64,000 nt of DNA from Crotophaga sulcirostris. Its lineage: Eukaryota; Chordata; Aves; Cuculiformes; Crotophagidae. The notes below the pieces were generated by a model. That model saw only the letters and a list, made by a program, of their open reading frames with translations. It was not told the origin of the DNA and ran no database searches. Of the stretch, positions 24,501 to 35,870 are shown piece after piece. Each line of letters begins with the position of its first letter. Position 1 is the stretch's first letter. The position numbers and the translations under genes are program-made. The DNA lies in NCBI GenBank assembly GCA_013397455.1, contig VYZB01000538.1:298555-362554 (forward strand). The letters run 5' to 3'.

Positions 24501-27218
24501 GTCTTGCTGTTGGCCACTTGCGGAGTCACCCAAAGGCCCCCCCCCCGAGCCCTGATACAGCAGCAAAAGCTGAAGTGGTGTAGATTTTCTGTAGCAAAGA
24601 TGCCTGTCTACCCAGCTGGAGAACATTAGCAAAGGGAGCCTGGCTGAGGGCAGGGCCAGGACTGGAGAGCCACAGCTGTGACTGGGCTTACAGACACAGT
24701 AGAGACCAAGGGGGAGGGAAGGTGGTGGCTGTTTGGAGCTTCAATTGATTGCTAATTGAGTTAATTAACACTATTGTAGATGCTCTTCCCACCACCCCCA
24801 TGAGCATTGGTTCCCAGTCCTTCTATCTCCAGCAGGGCTGTGGGGTGAGCTGGCTGGCACTGGGGGGCTGGGTGCTGCAGAGCCTCTGTGGCTACTGTGC
24901 ATGGCTCTGCCCTGTGGCAGCAGCAAAGGCAGGGGGGCAGCAGGCTTGGAGGGTCAAGGTTCTGTGAATCCCCCTGTGTCTGCGTGTTCTCCTAATGAGG
25001 CTGCAAAGGGTCTCCTGGCTGAGCACACCATTGCACAGCTTTCTGCTGGCTTGTATAAAGAGCTGCGTGGCACATACCTGCTTTCCTCCATTGAGGAAAT
25101 GTGCCTTTCAACAAAATGCCCTTGTGAAAGCTGGTGAGCAGGTTAGGAAGGGTATTTCCTTCTCCCTTTGGGAACTTCAGCAAGAAGATGTCCTTGTCTC
25201 TCCCACCTGGTGTGGCTGGTGGTCACCAAGTACTGCCCCGATTTGTGTGGGGGTGAGAAAACCAGAGAGCACGACCAACCCCAGCATCTCCTGGCATCTC
25301 TCTCCAGGCTACACAGTCCTGGTTTCTCTGTCTGTCCCCTCGCTCCCCAAGCTGTTGTTCCCCCACAGCCCCATCTGCAGGGCAGGGTGGTCTGTGGGGC
25401 TGTGCCAGGAAGGTTCTCCCACAGTCCCAGTGTAGGTTTGGGGGTTGCTGGTGGGGCCTCTCCCCAGCTTCACTGACGTGCCCGTTCCCAGCATGTCGGA
25501 AATGCTTCAATTATCCTGGCTTGTGTAAGTGAAACATTTGGTTTTGTGACACTTCCCTTAATTATGGGAGCTAATGACAAAACCATTGTGACAAATGACT
25601 CAGCTTCTAATAGTGAAGTTAATTAATTCTGAAGTTAGAATCTCCATTGGAGTATCTGGAAAAACCCAATTAAGAAGTCTGCGTACCCAGCACGATGCGG
25701 GCAGCAGAAACTGAAGCCCCAATAGCACGCCAGGTAAAGCCCTCCCCACTGCTGCGAGGGGATGATGCGCTTGGAGTGAGGATAAAGGTCAGAAATCAGC
25801 CCAGTGTTTGCTGCCCTGGCCATCCCTCCATCCATCAAAGGCATCAGGAGGAACACAGCCTCATTAATGTTTGAGTGAGTGACCAGGAGCAGCTTTGCAT
25901 TAGGCTCTGACCTTCAAGAGCTGTCTCCCTGAAGCCATCTTTCATCTCTTTCATTTGCATTACAATCCTGTTTGCCTCATTATTCATTATCCACTTCTTC
26001 TTCAAAGAATTTAAATCAAATCAATTAAATTGCGGTGGGTCAGAACAGCAGCAAACCTTTTATGGTGGCTCAGTATGGTCCAGCTGGACTCAGACTATCT
26101 TCTAATCTACTGCTATTTGTTCTTTTATCACTTCTGGGGTACCAGTGCCTCACAGAATCCCTGCGATAAGCTTCCTCCTTTCCCACTCATCCCATGCAGA
26201 CCTACTCCATGTAGAGGCTGGTCTTTGTATGACCTTGGGGAATGGATTCCTTTGGCTTCCCTCCTGCAGCCCGGGACCAGGATGGGGCTGTGACCAGCCA
26301 GGCTGCTGAGATGGGGAGGTGCTGAACTGTGCACAGCAGCCCGCACCCCCATACCTAGCACAGAGCAGCTGAGGGAACCCTGTGGCACTGCTGTGATGTT
26401 TGCTGTCCCGTGTCATCCCCTTCCCTCTCCTGGGCTTGTTTTGTCTACCCAGGGTGTGGCTACAGGCGGAAAAAAGGCAGATGCAATGGAGGGACATGGC
26501 AGTGTGTGCAGCTGGTGCATGCAAAAGCAGAAGTGTAGGCAAAGTCACTCAGCTTTAGCATGCAGGTGCTGTAGGCACACTCACCTGGGCCTCCCAGGAG
26601 GCTGCATGCTGCTCGCTGGCCCATGCATGGCCACCCCTGCGCTCCCTCTGCATCTTCCCATAGAGAAGAAGCTTAATGAGAATGGATTTCTGTTTCTCTC
26701 CCCTGCTATTTCTGTTGCTACTAAACTGTTGGAAGTCCAGCAGGGAGCTGCAGGCTGGTAGGCAACCGCACAGGCTCACACCGAGAGAGCCAACTCGTAC
26801 CACACGCGCTTGGGCTGGCAGCACCTACAGCATCACAGCTAGGAGAACCTGGACACACCAGCCTCACCACTGGAGTCCTGTAAGAGCCAGCAGATCACAA
26901 CCAGCATTTCCAAAGCATGTGCAGATATAAATAATCCCCTCGTAGGAGTGGGGAAGGATGAACACGTGTGCCAGAGGCTCGGGAGTCCTTATCCCCTTGC
27001 AGCTCCCAGGAGCAGGGAAACGAAGTGAAGACTAGGCAAGGCTTGAGCTCAGCATCTCCCTGCATTGCTAATGACCTAAACTCGCCTTGTATCAGAGCCT
27101 CTCTTCCTTCAAGGAAAAAACCTAATCCAGCTAGGGATTATTTCTGACTACTTACTTTCTGTCACTTTGCCAATTTAAATGCAGCAGAGCTTTCATCACT
27201 GGATTTGAAAGGACAAAG

Positions 27219-27293
27219 TTTTTTTTTTCTTGGGTTATTTTTTTTTTGCCTGCAAGGACTGGTTTTTTTTTTGGTTTTTGGTTTTTTTTTTTG
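27219..27293 (+). repeat. Poly-T / T-rich tract cluster
   Basis: Four long T runs (about 8-11 bases each) separated by short 'cttggg', 'gcctgcaaggactgg' and 'ggtttttgg' interruptions. Read on the minus strand this is an interrupted A-rich tail, but no retroposed gene body was recognised beside it. Confidence 0.85.
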
Positions 27294-28267
27294 CAAGAGT
27301 TGTAAAATCTTTGCACCGTGGGCTGGTTTCTATTATTTCTTTCTACTTTGCCCAACTTGGAAAGGCCCAGGTCCGTGAGCTAGTAGGTGATGATGGATAA
27401 GGCAGGGAACAGCAAGTGGTGGCCGGGGCAGGAGCTGGAGTTGGGTGTACAGACAGGGCCCCAGGCTGTGAGCATGCTGCTTCCAGGGGCTGAGCTGCAA
27501 AGCAGGATGGCAAGGTCCTCAAATTTTGGTCATCTGCAAACCTTAGTGCCTCCTCTGCACATCCCCTGGAGCAGCTGCTCCAGGCAGAGCTCCAAGCTCA
27601 CTCCTGGGACTGGCTGCTCCATGGAACAAGTAGTAAGAGGGGTACAGGGCTTAGTGAGGGGTGCCCCTGCCACCAGCCCATGCAAGGGCCAAAACGATCT
27701 GGCGTGGACTTTGATTCTGTTTGAGTTTGCTTTGTTAAAAGCCTAGGAAACGGTACATGTGCACTCTGCACACACCTACACACACTGTGTTAAAATAACA
27801 CAATTAAGGCTGCAAAATCCCCCACTTGCAACGCAATTTGCAGCCCCTTCGCTGTAGGTGTGAGATATCTTTGCTGCCTTTCCGCCCCCCACCCCGGACC
27901 GCCTGCCTCTGCACAGGATGGGGGCCGAGCAAGGTGCTGGCGTCAGGCTGTGGCCCACGCGCCACAGGGGCTGGGTGACAGGCGGTGGGAGCGCTGGGGG
28001 TGGCAGGGCGAGGGGCACGGTAGAGGCAGCTGTTCCGAGGAAGCACAGGCTCTCCCTGCATCTCTCCCTGAGCCACTGGCGTGGTGCCCATCACATCGCC
28101 TGGGAGAAGCACTCAGGTGCAGCCAAGCGCGGCGCTCACCTTGGTGTCCAGCCTGTGGCACCAGGGTGTGAGCTGTGACTGTTGGGTGCTGCTGCTGACG
28201 CCAGAAACTGGAAACTACAAGTCCTCCTCAAAACATACACCGAAAAAAGCTCTGTGACACAGCTTTG

Positions 28268-28740
28268 GATCTGTTGGAGCGAGTCCAGAGGAGGACAAGG
28301 AGATGATCCGAGGGCTGGAGCACCTCCCGTACAAGAACAGGCTGGGAAAGTTGGGGTTGTTCAGCCTGGAGAAGAGAAGGCTCCAGGGAGACCTTAGAGC
28401 AGCCTCCAGTGCTGAAAGGGGCTCCAGGAAAGCTGCGGAGGGGCTCCAGGAAAGCTGCGGAGGAGCTCTTGATCAGGGAGTGCAGGGATAGGATAAGGGG
28501 GAATGGTTTTAAGCTGAAAGAGGGGAGATTGAGATGAGATCTTAGGAAGAAATATTTTGCTGTGAGGGTGGGGAGGCCCTGGCCCAGGTTGCCCAGAGCT
28601 GCCCCATCCCTGGAGGTGTTCAAGGCCAGGTTGGATGGGGCTTGGAGCCCCCTGATCCAGTGGGAGATGTCCCTGCCCATGGCAGGGGATGGAACTGGCT
28701 TTGAGGTCCTTTCCAACCCAAACCATTCCATGGTTCTATG
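28268..28740 (+). mobile_element. CR1 LINE 3' fragment with internal 22-bp duplication
   Basis: Runs from 'gatctgttggagcgagtcca' through 'ggttgttcagcctggagaag' and 'ggccctggcccaggttgccc' to the tail 'aaccattccatggttctatg'. The stretch 'gctccaggaaagctgcggag' occurs twice in tandem with a 22-bp period (28421 and 28443). That duplication is absent from the copy at 12402-12790 and so arose after insertion or in its source. Confidence 0.93.
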
Positions 28741-29847
28741 CTGCTGGCCATCCTCATCCCCATCAGAGAGGGCTGTGGGCCGCCAGCCCACCAAGCACTG
28801 CAGCTCTCCAGGTGGAAATGCTGGAAAAGCAGGAAAAGCAGCCAGGAGAGCCTGGGCTCTGCCTCCAGCCTGGGCTCTGAGCAGAGGCTGGGGCTGGTTA
28901 CAAAGTGGGGACATGAGGGTGACCCAGGGTTGGAGCCTGCAGAGCAAGCACCACGTCAGACAGGGAGCTGGGGTTGCAGCGCCGCGCAGCAATCAGCCTG
29001 CCCTGCCTAGTGAGCTGCATAGAGAAGGTGATGGAAGGTTGAGGAGGGTGCTTAATTCCCACATTTCTTAATTTCTCAGCACCTGATTTCTTTGTAAGCT
29101 TCCTAATTTTCTGTTTACGTTTTGGGAGTAAATAACTAGTATTTACCTGTGTGTGCACACAAACAAGAGCTGTGGCAGCACACGCAGCCAGATAAATCAT
29201 TTGCTTTCGTGTCTCACTCATAGCCCTTAAAAGACTTGAATTAAGAGGTGGGTATATTATGGGGCTTATTGGAAAGGTTGCATGAATCATGAGCTCATCC
29301 AAGTGGCTGCAGAAACGTTTGAGATGAGGAGACAGCAGAGGCGCAGGGAGAGAGCGAGGGCTGAACCAGCGGGAGACGCTTGGGGAGCGCGGTGGGGATG
29401 GAGAACACCCCGAGGTACAGCGGCTGTTTATCAACACGGGTGTTGGCTTTGGTCTGGTGACAAAAGCTGCTCTTCCAGCGAGGCAGGAGCTGGGGCTCCC
29501 CCACCCCACCAGCTTTGCAGGTGCCCCTTGCTCCTCGCAGCCACCTGGAACTTGGTGCCCCAAATTGGGGGGACCATGGTGGGGGCTGGGGGGTCGAGCT
29601 GCCCCCCCCCAACCCCCCGGAGGGTTGGGGGTCGGTGTCTGCCCAGCATCTCGTGGTGGGGGTCCCGCTCCCCCAGGGCAGTCCCAGTACGAGCACCCTG
29701 GGGTGGGGGTTACCTGCCCGGCCCCGGGTCCCCTGGGGCAGCCTCGGTCCCAGCATCCCGGAGTGGGACCCCTTCTCCCAGTCCCTCAACTCCGTCCTGG
29801 TCCCCTCCCGGTCTCAGCACCCTGGCCTGGGCTCTCCCCTCATTCTC

Positions 29848-29919
29848 AAGCCGGTTTTGGCCCCCATCCCCAAGCCGGTTTTGGCCCCCATCCCCAAGCC
29901 GGTTTTGGCCCCCATCCCC
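29848..29919 (+). repeat. 24-bp tandem repeat, three perfect copies
   Basis: The 24-base unit starting 'aagccggttttggcccccat' is repeated at 29848, 29872 and 29896 without a mismatch, with degenerate copies on both sides. The perfect identity suggests recent expansion. It lies about 150 bases before the N gap. Confidence 0.95.
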
Positions 29920-30066
29920 AACCCCCCCTTGCTCTCCATCCCCGGAGCGGTCCCTTCCGGTGCCGCCCCCCCGCTCCCGGGTCGGTGCCCCCCACCGCTC
30001 CCGACACCCCGGGCTGGGCTCCGCGTTCCGCTCCCCGCCGCCCCCCCTCCCCCACTACCATCCCCC

Positions 30067-30963
30067 NNNNNNNNNNNNNNNNNNNNNNNNNNNNNNNNNN
30101 NNNNNNNNNNNNNNNNNNNNNNNNNNNNNNNNNNNNNNNNNNNNNNNNNNNNNNNNNNNNNNNNNNNNNNNNNNNNNNNNNNNNNNNNNNNNNNNNNNNN
30201 NNNNNNNNNNNNNNNNNNNNNNNNNNNNNNNNNNNNNNNNNNNNNNNNNNNNNNNNNNNNNNNNNNNNNNNNNNNNNNNNNNNNNNNNNNNNNNNNNNNN
30301 NNNNNNNNNNNNNNNNNNNNNNNNNNNNNNNNNNNNNNNNNNNNNNNNNNNNNNNNNNNNNNNNNNNNNNNNNNNNNNNNNNNNNNNNNNNNNNNNNNNN
30401 NNNNNNNNNNNNNNNNNNNNNNNNNNNNNNNNNNNNNNNNNNNNNNNNNNNNNNNNNNNNNNNNNNNNNNNNNNNNNNNNNNNNNNNNNNNNNNNNNNNN
30501 NNNNNNNNNNNNNNNNNNNNNNNNNNNNNNNNNNNNNNNNNNNNNNNNNNNNNNNNNNNNNNNNNNNNNNNNNNNNNNNNNNNNNNNNNNNNNNNNNNNN
30601 NNNNNNNNNNNNNNNNNNNNNNNNNNNNNNNNNNNNNNNNNNNNNNNNNNNNNNNNNNNNNNNNNNNNNNNNNNNNNNNNNNNNNNNNNNNNNNNNNNNN
30701 NNNNNNNNNNNNNNNNNNNNNNNNNNNNNNNNNNNNNNNNNNNNNNNNNNNNNNNNNNNNNNNNNNNNNNNNNNNNNNNNNNNNNNNNNNNNNNNNNNNN
30801 NNNNNNNNNNNNNNNNNNNNNNNNNNNNNNNNNNNNNNNNNNNNNNNNNNNNNNNNNNNNNNNNNNNNNNNNNNNNNNNNNNNNNNNNNNNNNNNNNNNN
30901 NNNNNNNNNNNNNNNNNNNNNNNNNNNNNNNNNNNNNNNNNNNNNNNNNNNNNNNNNNNNNNN
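30067..30963. other. Assembly gap (897 N); probable site of CACNG3 exon 1
   Basis: Undetermined bases flanked on both sides by extremely GC-rich, C-run-bearing sequence, the usual cause of sequencing drop-out. CACNG3 exon 1 (expected about 211 coding nt, ending one base into a Gly codon) is missing from all readable sequence before 59080. Placement of exon 1 inside the gap is inference; the true gap size may not be 897. Confidence 0.6.
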
Positions 30964-31315
30964 GTTGCACCGTGTCCCCTCGACCCCCCCTCCGGGCTGT
31001 GGCACCGCGTGCCCCTCGCTCCTGTCCCGTCTCCGGGCTGCCCCGCTGTGTCGCCCCCCCGCCCCCCGTGTCCTGTGGCACCGCCGCAGGGAGGCTGAAC
31101 CGTGACCCACTGTGCCCCCAAACCCCCCGTCCCCTCCCCATGCTACCGCTAGCTATCCCCGTCCCTTCCCCACCGTTGTGGGGTGAGACACACACCTTGC
31201 CCCACTGTGCCACCCCTCCCATGTCCCCTCTGGGCTGACCCGCTGTGCCCCCGGCCCCTCTCCAGGCTGTGGCACCGTCGCGGGGAGGGGGATTTTGCGG
31301 GAAAGTCCTGCTGGC

Positions 31316-31346
31316 GGGAGCCGGGGTGAGGGGGGAGCCGGGGGGG
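31316..31346 (+). promoter_or_regulatory. G-quadruplex-type motif
   Basis: Four G runs of 3, 4, 6 and 7 bases separated by loops of 3-4 bases, on the + strand about 350 bases right of the gap. The pattern fits an intramolecular G4 and is common near CpG-island promoters. Formation is not tested. Confidence 0.6.
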
Positions 31347-31594
31347 CTCCTGCGGCCGCGCTGAGCATCCCCGCCGGGTGCACTCGGCCCTGGAGGCTGC
31401 GGGTACAGGGGCCACAGGGCCCTGGCTGAGCCCCCCCAGCCTCTCCCCGTGCCCGGGGCTGCGCGGGCACCGTGTCCCTGTCCCCGGGAACCCATCGCAC
31501 ATGGCGTGTCCAAAGCCCAGCCCTACACCGGTGCCAGCCCCCAACAGCAGCCGGGGTGCTGCTGCTGCTCCACTGCTGCCTGACCCTCAGGGAT

Positions 31595-31795
31595 GCGCCC
31601 CACAGCTGCTCCAGGGCCAGGCTGCCCCACCACAGCAGCCCCACAGCAGCCCCACGGCTGGGCTGCCCCGCCACGGCAGCCCCACAACTGCCCCACAGCT
31701 GCCCCAGGGCTGGGCTGTCCCACCACGGCAGCCCCACAACGGCCCCACAGCTGCCCCACCACAGCAGCCCCACAGTTGCCCCACAGCTGGGCTCC
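31595..31795 (+). repeat. C-rich minisatellite (about 52-bp higher-order period)
   Basis: Built from short 'gccccacagct' and 'ccacggcagcc' type words. A longer unit starting 'ctgggctgccccgccacggc' at 31658 recurs at 31710 with few changes, giving a 52-bp period. Long open frames through it in several phases are a by-product of the repeat. Confidence 0.85.
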
Positions 31796-34700
31796 TGCCT
31801 ATCTGGCCTCACCACTTCGCCCCATGGCCTCGCTCCTGTGGCAGCGCCCGGCTGGAGAGGCCGCAGCAACTGCTGCCCTCCTGCAGCCCAGGCCACTCTT
31901 TGGGGGGCAGTTTGCACCCAAACGTACTGGTTGGGATTTCTCTGAGCAGCCACAGGCTGTACTTAAACATGAGCTTGACCGAAGCCAGGTGCTGGTACCT
32001 GCACAACAAAAAATGGCTGATGGACCCACGCTGGGCTGTAACTTTGAAAATCAGTGACAGTAGTTGGTGTCCTATGTACTCAGGGGGGTCCTGCCCCACT
32101 GTCCTGTGGGACCCCAGGGCTGTCAGGCTGCCCCCAGTCTGGGAGTGATGCCTCTGACAGTGGGGGCAAGTGAGCCGTGGCAACCAAGCTGCTCCCTCCA
32201 CGTTGGAAAGTTCTCGGTGAGTCACGGCCATGGATGCAGAAATGCCCTGTTTGTGCCCGGCGCTCGGTCCTAAACGCAGTGATGTCAGTAGGAGCTTTCT
32301 TATTGATTCAAGGAGGGTTTGGATCATGCTTTAATTCCATAATAAATAATTCGAGATAATCTATCTCCCCTTCTTGGGCTGAGGATGCTGAGGAGGCAGC
32401 AACCAGGGCTGTGAACGATGGGATGGCTGGAGGCATGAGTAATTTCCAAAATTCTTGGTTTTGCTGGCTGTATTTTTATTTCAGCGAGTGCTTTATGTTT
32501 CACTCACTGTGATAAATCACCGCTTTGGAAGGAGATGGTGAGGCCCCCAGTCTCCTGGGCACAGCACACTCAGGAAAGGGTTTAGCGGTGTCACGCCAGA
32601 GCTCAGACCTGAATCACAGCCCATCACCCTGAGCCCGGGCACGGGGCTGAGAGCAGCGGGGCACGGCCTTGCTGTGGGGCTCATCACTGCCTGCTGTACC
32701 TTCTCCTCCTGGGCTGGTGCTCCCACGGCTGCTGGGGTCGGAGTGGAAGCAGGGCAGCTTGGCACCATGCCACACCGGTGCTGCTCAGCTGTACCTGTGG
32801 CACAATCGAGTTCTCGTGCTGGGCATCGGCTCCGTCATCCCTTGTGTGTGCACGGGCAGTGGGGACTGCGGGGGGCACATAGCACCGAGTCAGTGCCTGG
32901 GTGGGGAGGGTCCCAGCCAGTGCTCAGGGTGAGCGTGTGGGGCTGTTATGGTGCTGGGGGGTATGTGACGGTGCTGCTCGTCACCCTCCCAGATTTTACT
33001 GACGAAAGGAGCTTGTGTCTTCCAGGCTGTTAACTGGTGCGATGCTGGGAAGGGAAAACTTCCCACCAGCCGAGCTGTGCCGAGCTCACGCCTGCTGCGG
33101 CGCAGAGGAAGGACAGAGCTGCAGCGGGGGCTGGTTCCCCCCAGGAGCTGAGGAGCGGGGCTGCAGCCCCTCGGCCGCTCTCTCCTTGCCAACAGTCTCT
33201 GTGCTGAGGGAGTGCTGGGTGCTGAGCCCCTGCACCCAGTACTTGTATGTGCAGCAGGTCCTGTTTGATTTCTGCTGGCAGGGCCTTGTTGTGTCTCTCA
33301 TTCTCTGTGCACTCATTGTGTCTGGCTTGAAAAACAGACAAGGGTTTCCCTTTATCAAGCTGTGCTAGGAATGGACACGGTCAGTCGAAAGGGCTGGTTC
33401 TCCCTTGGTGCAGAAGGTGCTTTTGGCTCTGGGCAGCGCTCTCTGCCTATTGGGAGCGCCTCGGCCTTGAACTTCCCACTGCCAGTGGGGGTTTGGTGTG
33501 TGTGTGCTGACGGAAGAGCGGCACAGCGAGCTCCAGCATGCTCTGGCCGGGCGTGCGTGGCTCATTATTACAATGACCGACGTGAGTGCTGGGTGCGCGC
33601 TCCGTCGCAGATGCTCCTTAAATCCCTGTCAGTCACACACGCGCAGTGCCTGTGTGGGAGCCGCCCGCACCACGTGAGCATCAAAAGCCCATGGGCAAAA
33701 GCGGATAAATCTTGAATGAAGCCGCCGCAGACCCATGTAAGAGACACCCACGCTGGAAAACGCAAATTAGTGGTTGCCTCAACATCTGGAACCCAGGCTG
33801 CTGTGCCAGGATAGCCACTGCTTTACCCTGCAATGCTGCAATGCTAATTATCACTTTTGCACTGTGTGAATATTTAGTCAGTGTTGTCTTGCGCTCAGAT
33901 GTGGCCGGTGTTTGTCACTGTGTGTCCCCCGGGTCTCTTTATCGTCAGTTGTTTTCCTCTGTGACTTCCTTGTTAATATAAAAGGTAGGGAAACGCATGG
34001 CCCTTCGGGAGGAAAGCTGAAGTTGAGAAATAGCAGCTTAGGCATGTGTTAGTTGTAGGCAAGTAAAAGAGCTTTGGTTTTTCATCAAACATAATTAAAT
34101 TCGGCATCATTAAATGCAGGGAGCCTCCTTGTCCTCCCTGCTGTGTGGTATAGATTGGGACTGGCTCCATGGCATCATGTGGAGCCGAAACAGGCAGAAG
34201 TAGAGGGAGGATTTGGCAAAGGCTGCTTGAAGTACCGTGTTTTAAGGTGATGTGGTACTTTTCCTTTCCTCCTCCTTTTCCCTCATCAGAATAAAGGGCT
34301 CTACCATTTCTGGAGGACCACGAGCGTTGCTCTACCTCCCTCCCTCCCGGAGGCTGGGCAGCATCCTGCCGTCCCTTGGGGATGTCCACAGCTGGGATGC
34401 GATGCAGGGTGGTGTGCAGGGGACACAGGGCAGTTTGCAGAGGACACATCTGCCAGCGGCTGCGTGGGGATGTGGGGACCCAGAACTGTTCTTTAGCCGA
34501 GTTGTCCTGCTTGCACCTATCGCAGCTCCCCGCCTCCAGCACCCCCCGAGCACCACCAACACAGCCTTCGCCGGGTGGGTGATTACTTCCTGCCTGACCT
34601 GGAGAGCTTTGCTCCGGTCATGTTCTTTTTGAAGGGATCCTGTCTAGACTAAACCCTAATATTGTGAGTGCTGTCAGCTGAGCCTGCCAGCCTGGAGGAT

Positions 34701-34984
34701 CCTGCTGAGCCATTTTTACACCTGACCTGCCACTGCTTATGGTAGGTTGTAGATGGATGGTCAGTTCTGGAGACTTCAGCTGAGGGTGAATCTGCTGTGT
34801 CCCTAGGCCAGCTGGTGCACTAGGAAAAGGAATGAATCCCTCAAACTTCCTTTGAACATGAGAAATAATCTCCGATACATAAGTCTTAAATAGCCAAGCT
34901 GTTTTTCCTTATGTCTGCGTGTTGTTAATCTGGTTGCACACCTGTTGGTCACCTTAACTCTCTGAGCTACAGCATCCCAGTAGA

Positions 34985-35870
34985 GCTCCCGTGCATGGTG
35001 TTCCACCATGACCCCCAGGGCCTCCTGTGCTGCTGAGTGTCAGAGTGTCATCTCCCACACCGAAACAATAACTTCCTCTCCTAGGTCCTAACTGTAAAAT
35101 CTTGCCCTTGTCTGTATAGAAATGGCTATGGCTGAATGAGCCCCTGGTCGTGAATTGCCCAGGTTTGCCTGAGTCCCTGCCCCACCTCCATTATTAACAT
35201 TGCAGTCAGTCTTTTCTCTGCCATTTACCTCTTTTACCAATAATTATTTCACGTTTTCTTTAATGCTTGTGATAAAGACATTGTTATAGCTCAATGCTGT
35301 TCTGATAACAGACGATCCCATGTAGAAATATCCCACTGGCTGACAATGTACAGCCTCTGCAATCTGCCTCCCAGTCCCTTTAATAAAGCACTGTTGATTC
35401 TGCATGATACTGGTCTTATTTTTCAGGAGAGCTAAATCAAATACCCTGTGGAAGTCTCAATGTATTATGTTACTGATTTCCTTTATCAACTGAGTTTGTA
35501 ACCATATCAAGAAGAATTTATGAAGTTTGTTAAATCCATTTTCCGCAAGGCTGCTGACATTTATCTCATCCCCGGTTCCTCCTGCCACTGCCCACCTCAG
35601 TTAACGCCCAGGCGATGCTGGGGGCTGCAGCTCCTTCCACTGCCCAGCACCATCGCTTGTGGCATTCAACCAGCTTTTCCTCTTTTAGAAATCCAATAGA
35701 GTGCCAAGGTTTTTTGAACCCCATTTTCAATCTTCAGAAGACTTCTCAACCCCTTCTCTGGATGTTCTGGGGAGAAATCTCTCTGGTCGTACCAGTTTTG
35801 TGTTTACACGCAATAGTTGCTGTTTAGCATCCTCCTGAACTCCTGGCAGAACACAGGAGCCTATTTGTCT
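34985..35870. repeat. Possible ancient degraded interspersed repeat
   Basis: Phrases such as 'gtaaccatatcaagaagaat' and 'cctaggtcctaactgtaaaa' resemble old, widely dispersed avian repeat sequence that I recall but cannot name securely. No terminal repeats or target-site duplication are visible. It is listed at low confidence because nothing else explains the stretch. Confidence 0.25.

Larger units (their letters stand above)
21501..29449. other. Intergenic region between PRKCB and the CACNG3 GC-rich zone
   Basis: No gene was recognised on either strand. Part of 21,501-24,400 may still be PRKCB 3' UTR (AATAAA at 23838-23847 and 24372-24377). The segment also holds AT-rich blocks at about 25,540-25,650 and 25,860-26,040, a poly-T cluster (27219-27293), a CR1 copy (28268-28740) and an 8-9 base C run near 24,540. 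The longer minus-strand open frame at 28228-28992 runs mostly through the CR1 copy and is not a gene. Confidence 0.75.
29450..31950. promoter_or_regulatory. CACNG3: CpG-rich zone, candidate CACNG3 promoter region
   Basis: Base composition changes sharply to very GC-rich sequence with many CpG dinucleotides, clearest at 29,930-30,066, 30,964-31,130 and 31,260-31,380. Such islands mark vertebrate promoters. It is the only strong one between PRKCB and CACNG3 exon 2, and it flanks an assembly gap. The zone also carries minisatellites and C-run microsatellite-like stretches, which raise GC without implying a promoter. The assignment is inference from composition and gene order; no core promoter element was identified. 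Confidence 0.5.

Noticed and set aside
27219..27293. Processed pseudogene on the minus strand suggested by the poly-T cluster
   Set aside because: No coding similarity was seen next to the tract and no target-site duplication could be recognised.
28228..28992. 254-codon minus-strand open frame
   Set aside because: It is mostly the reverse complement of a CR1 fragment. The peptide is repeat-derived.
29282..31238. Long open frames (up to 607 codons, both strands) across the GC-rich zone
   Set aside because: They run through 897 undetermined bases that count as open, plus C-rich tandem repeats. There is no protein similarity and no consistent frame.
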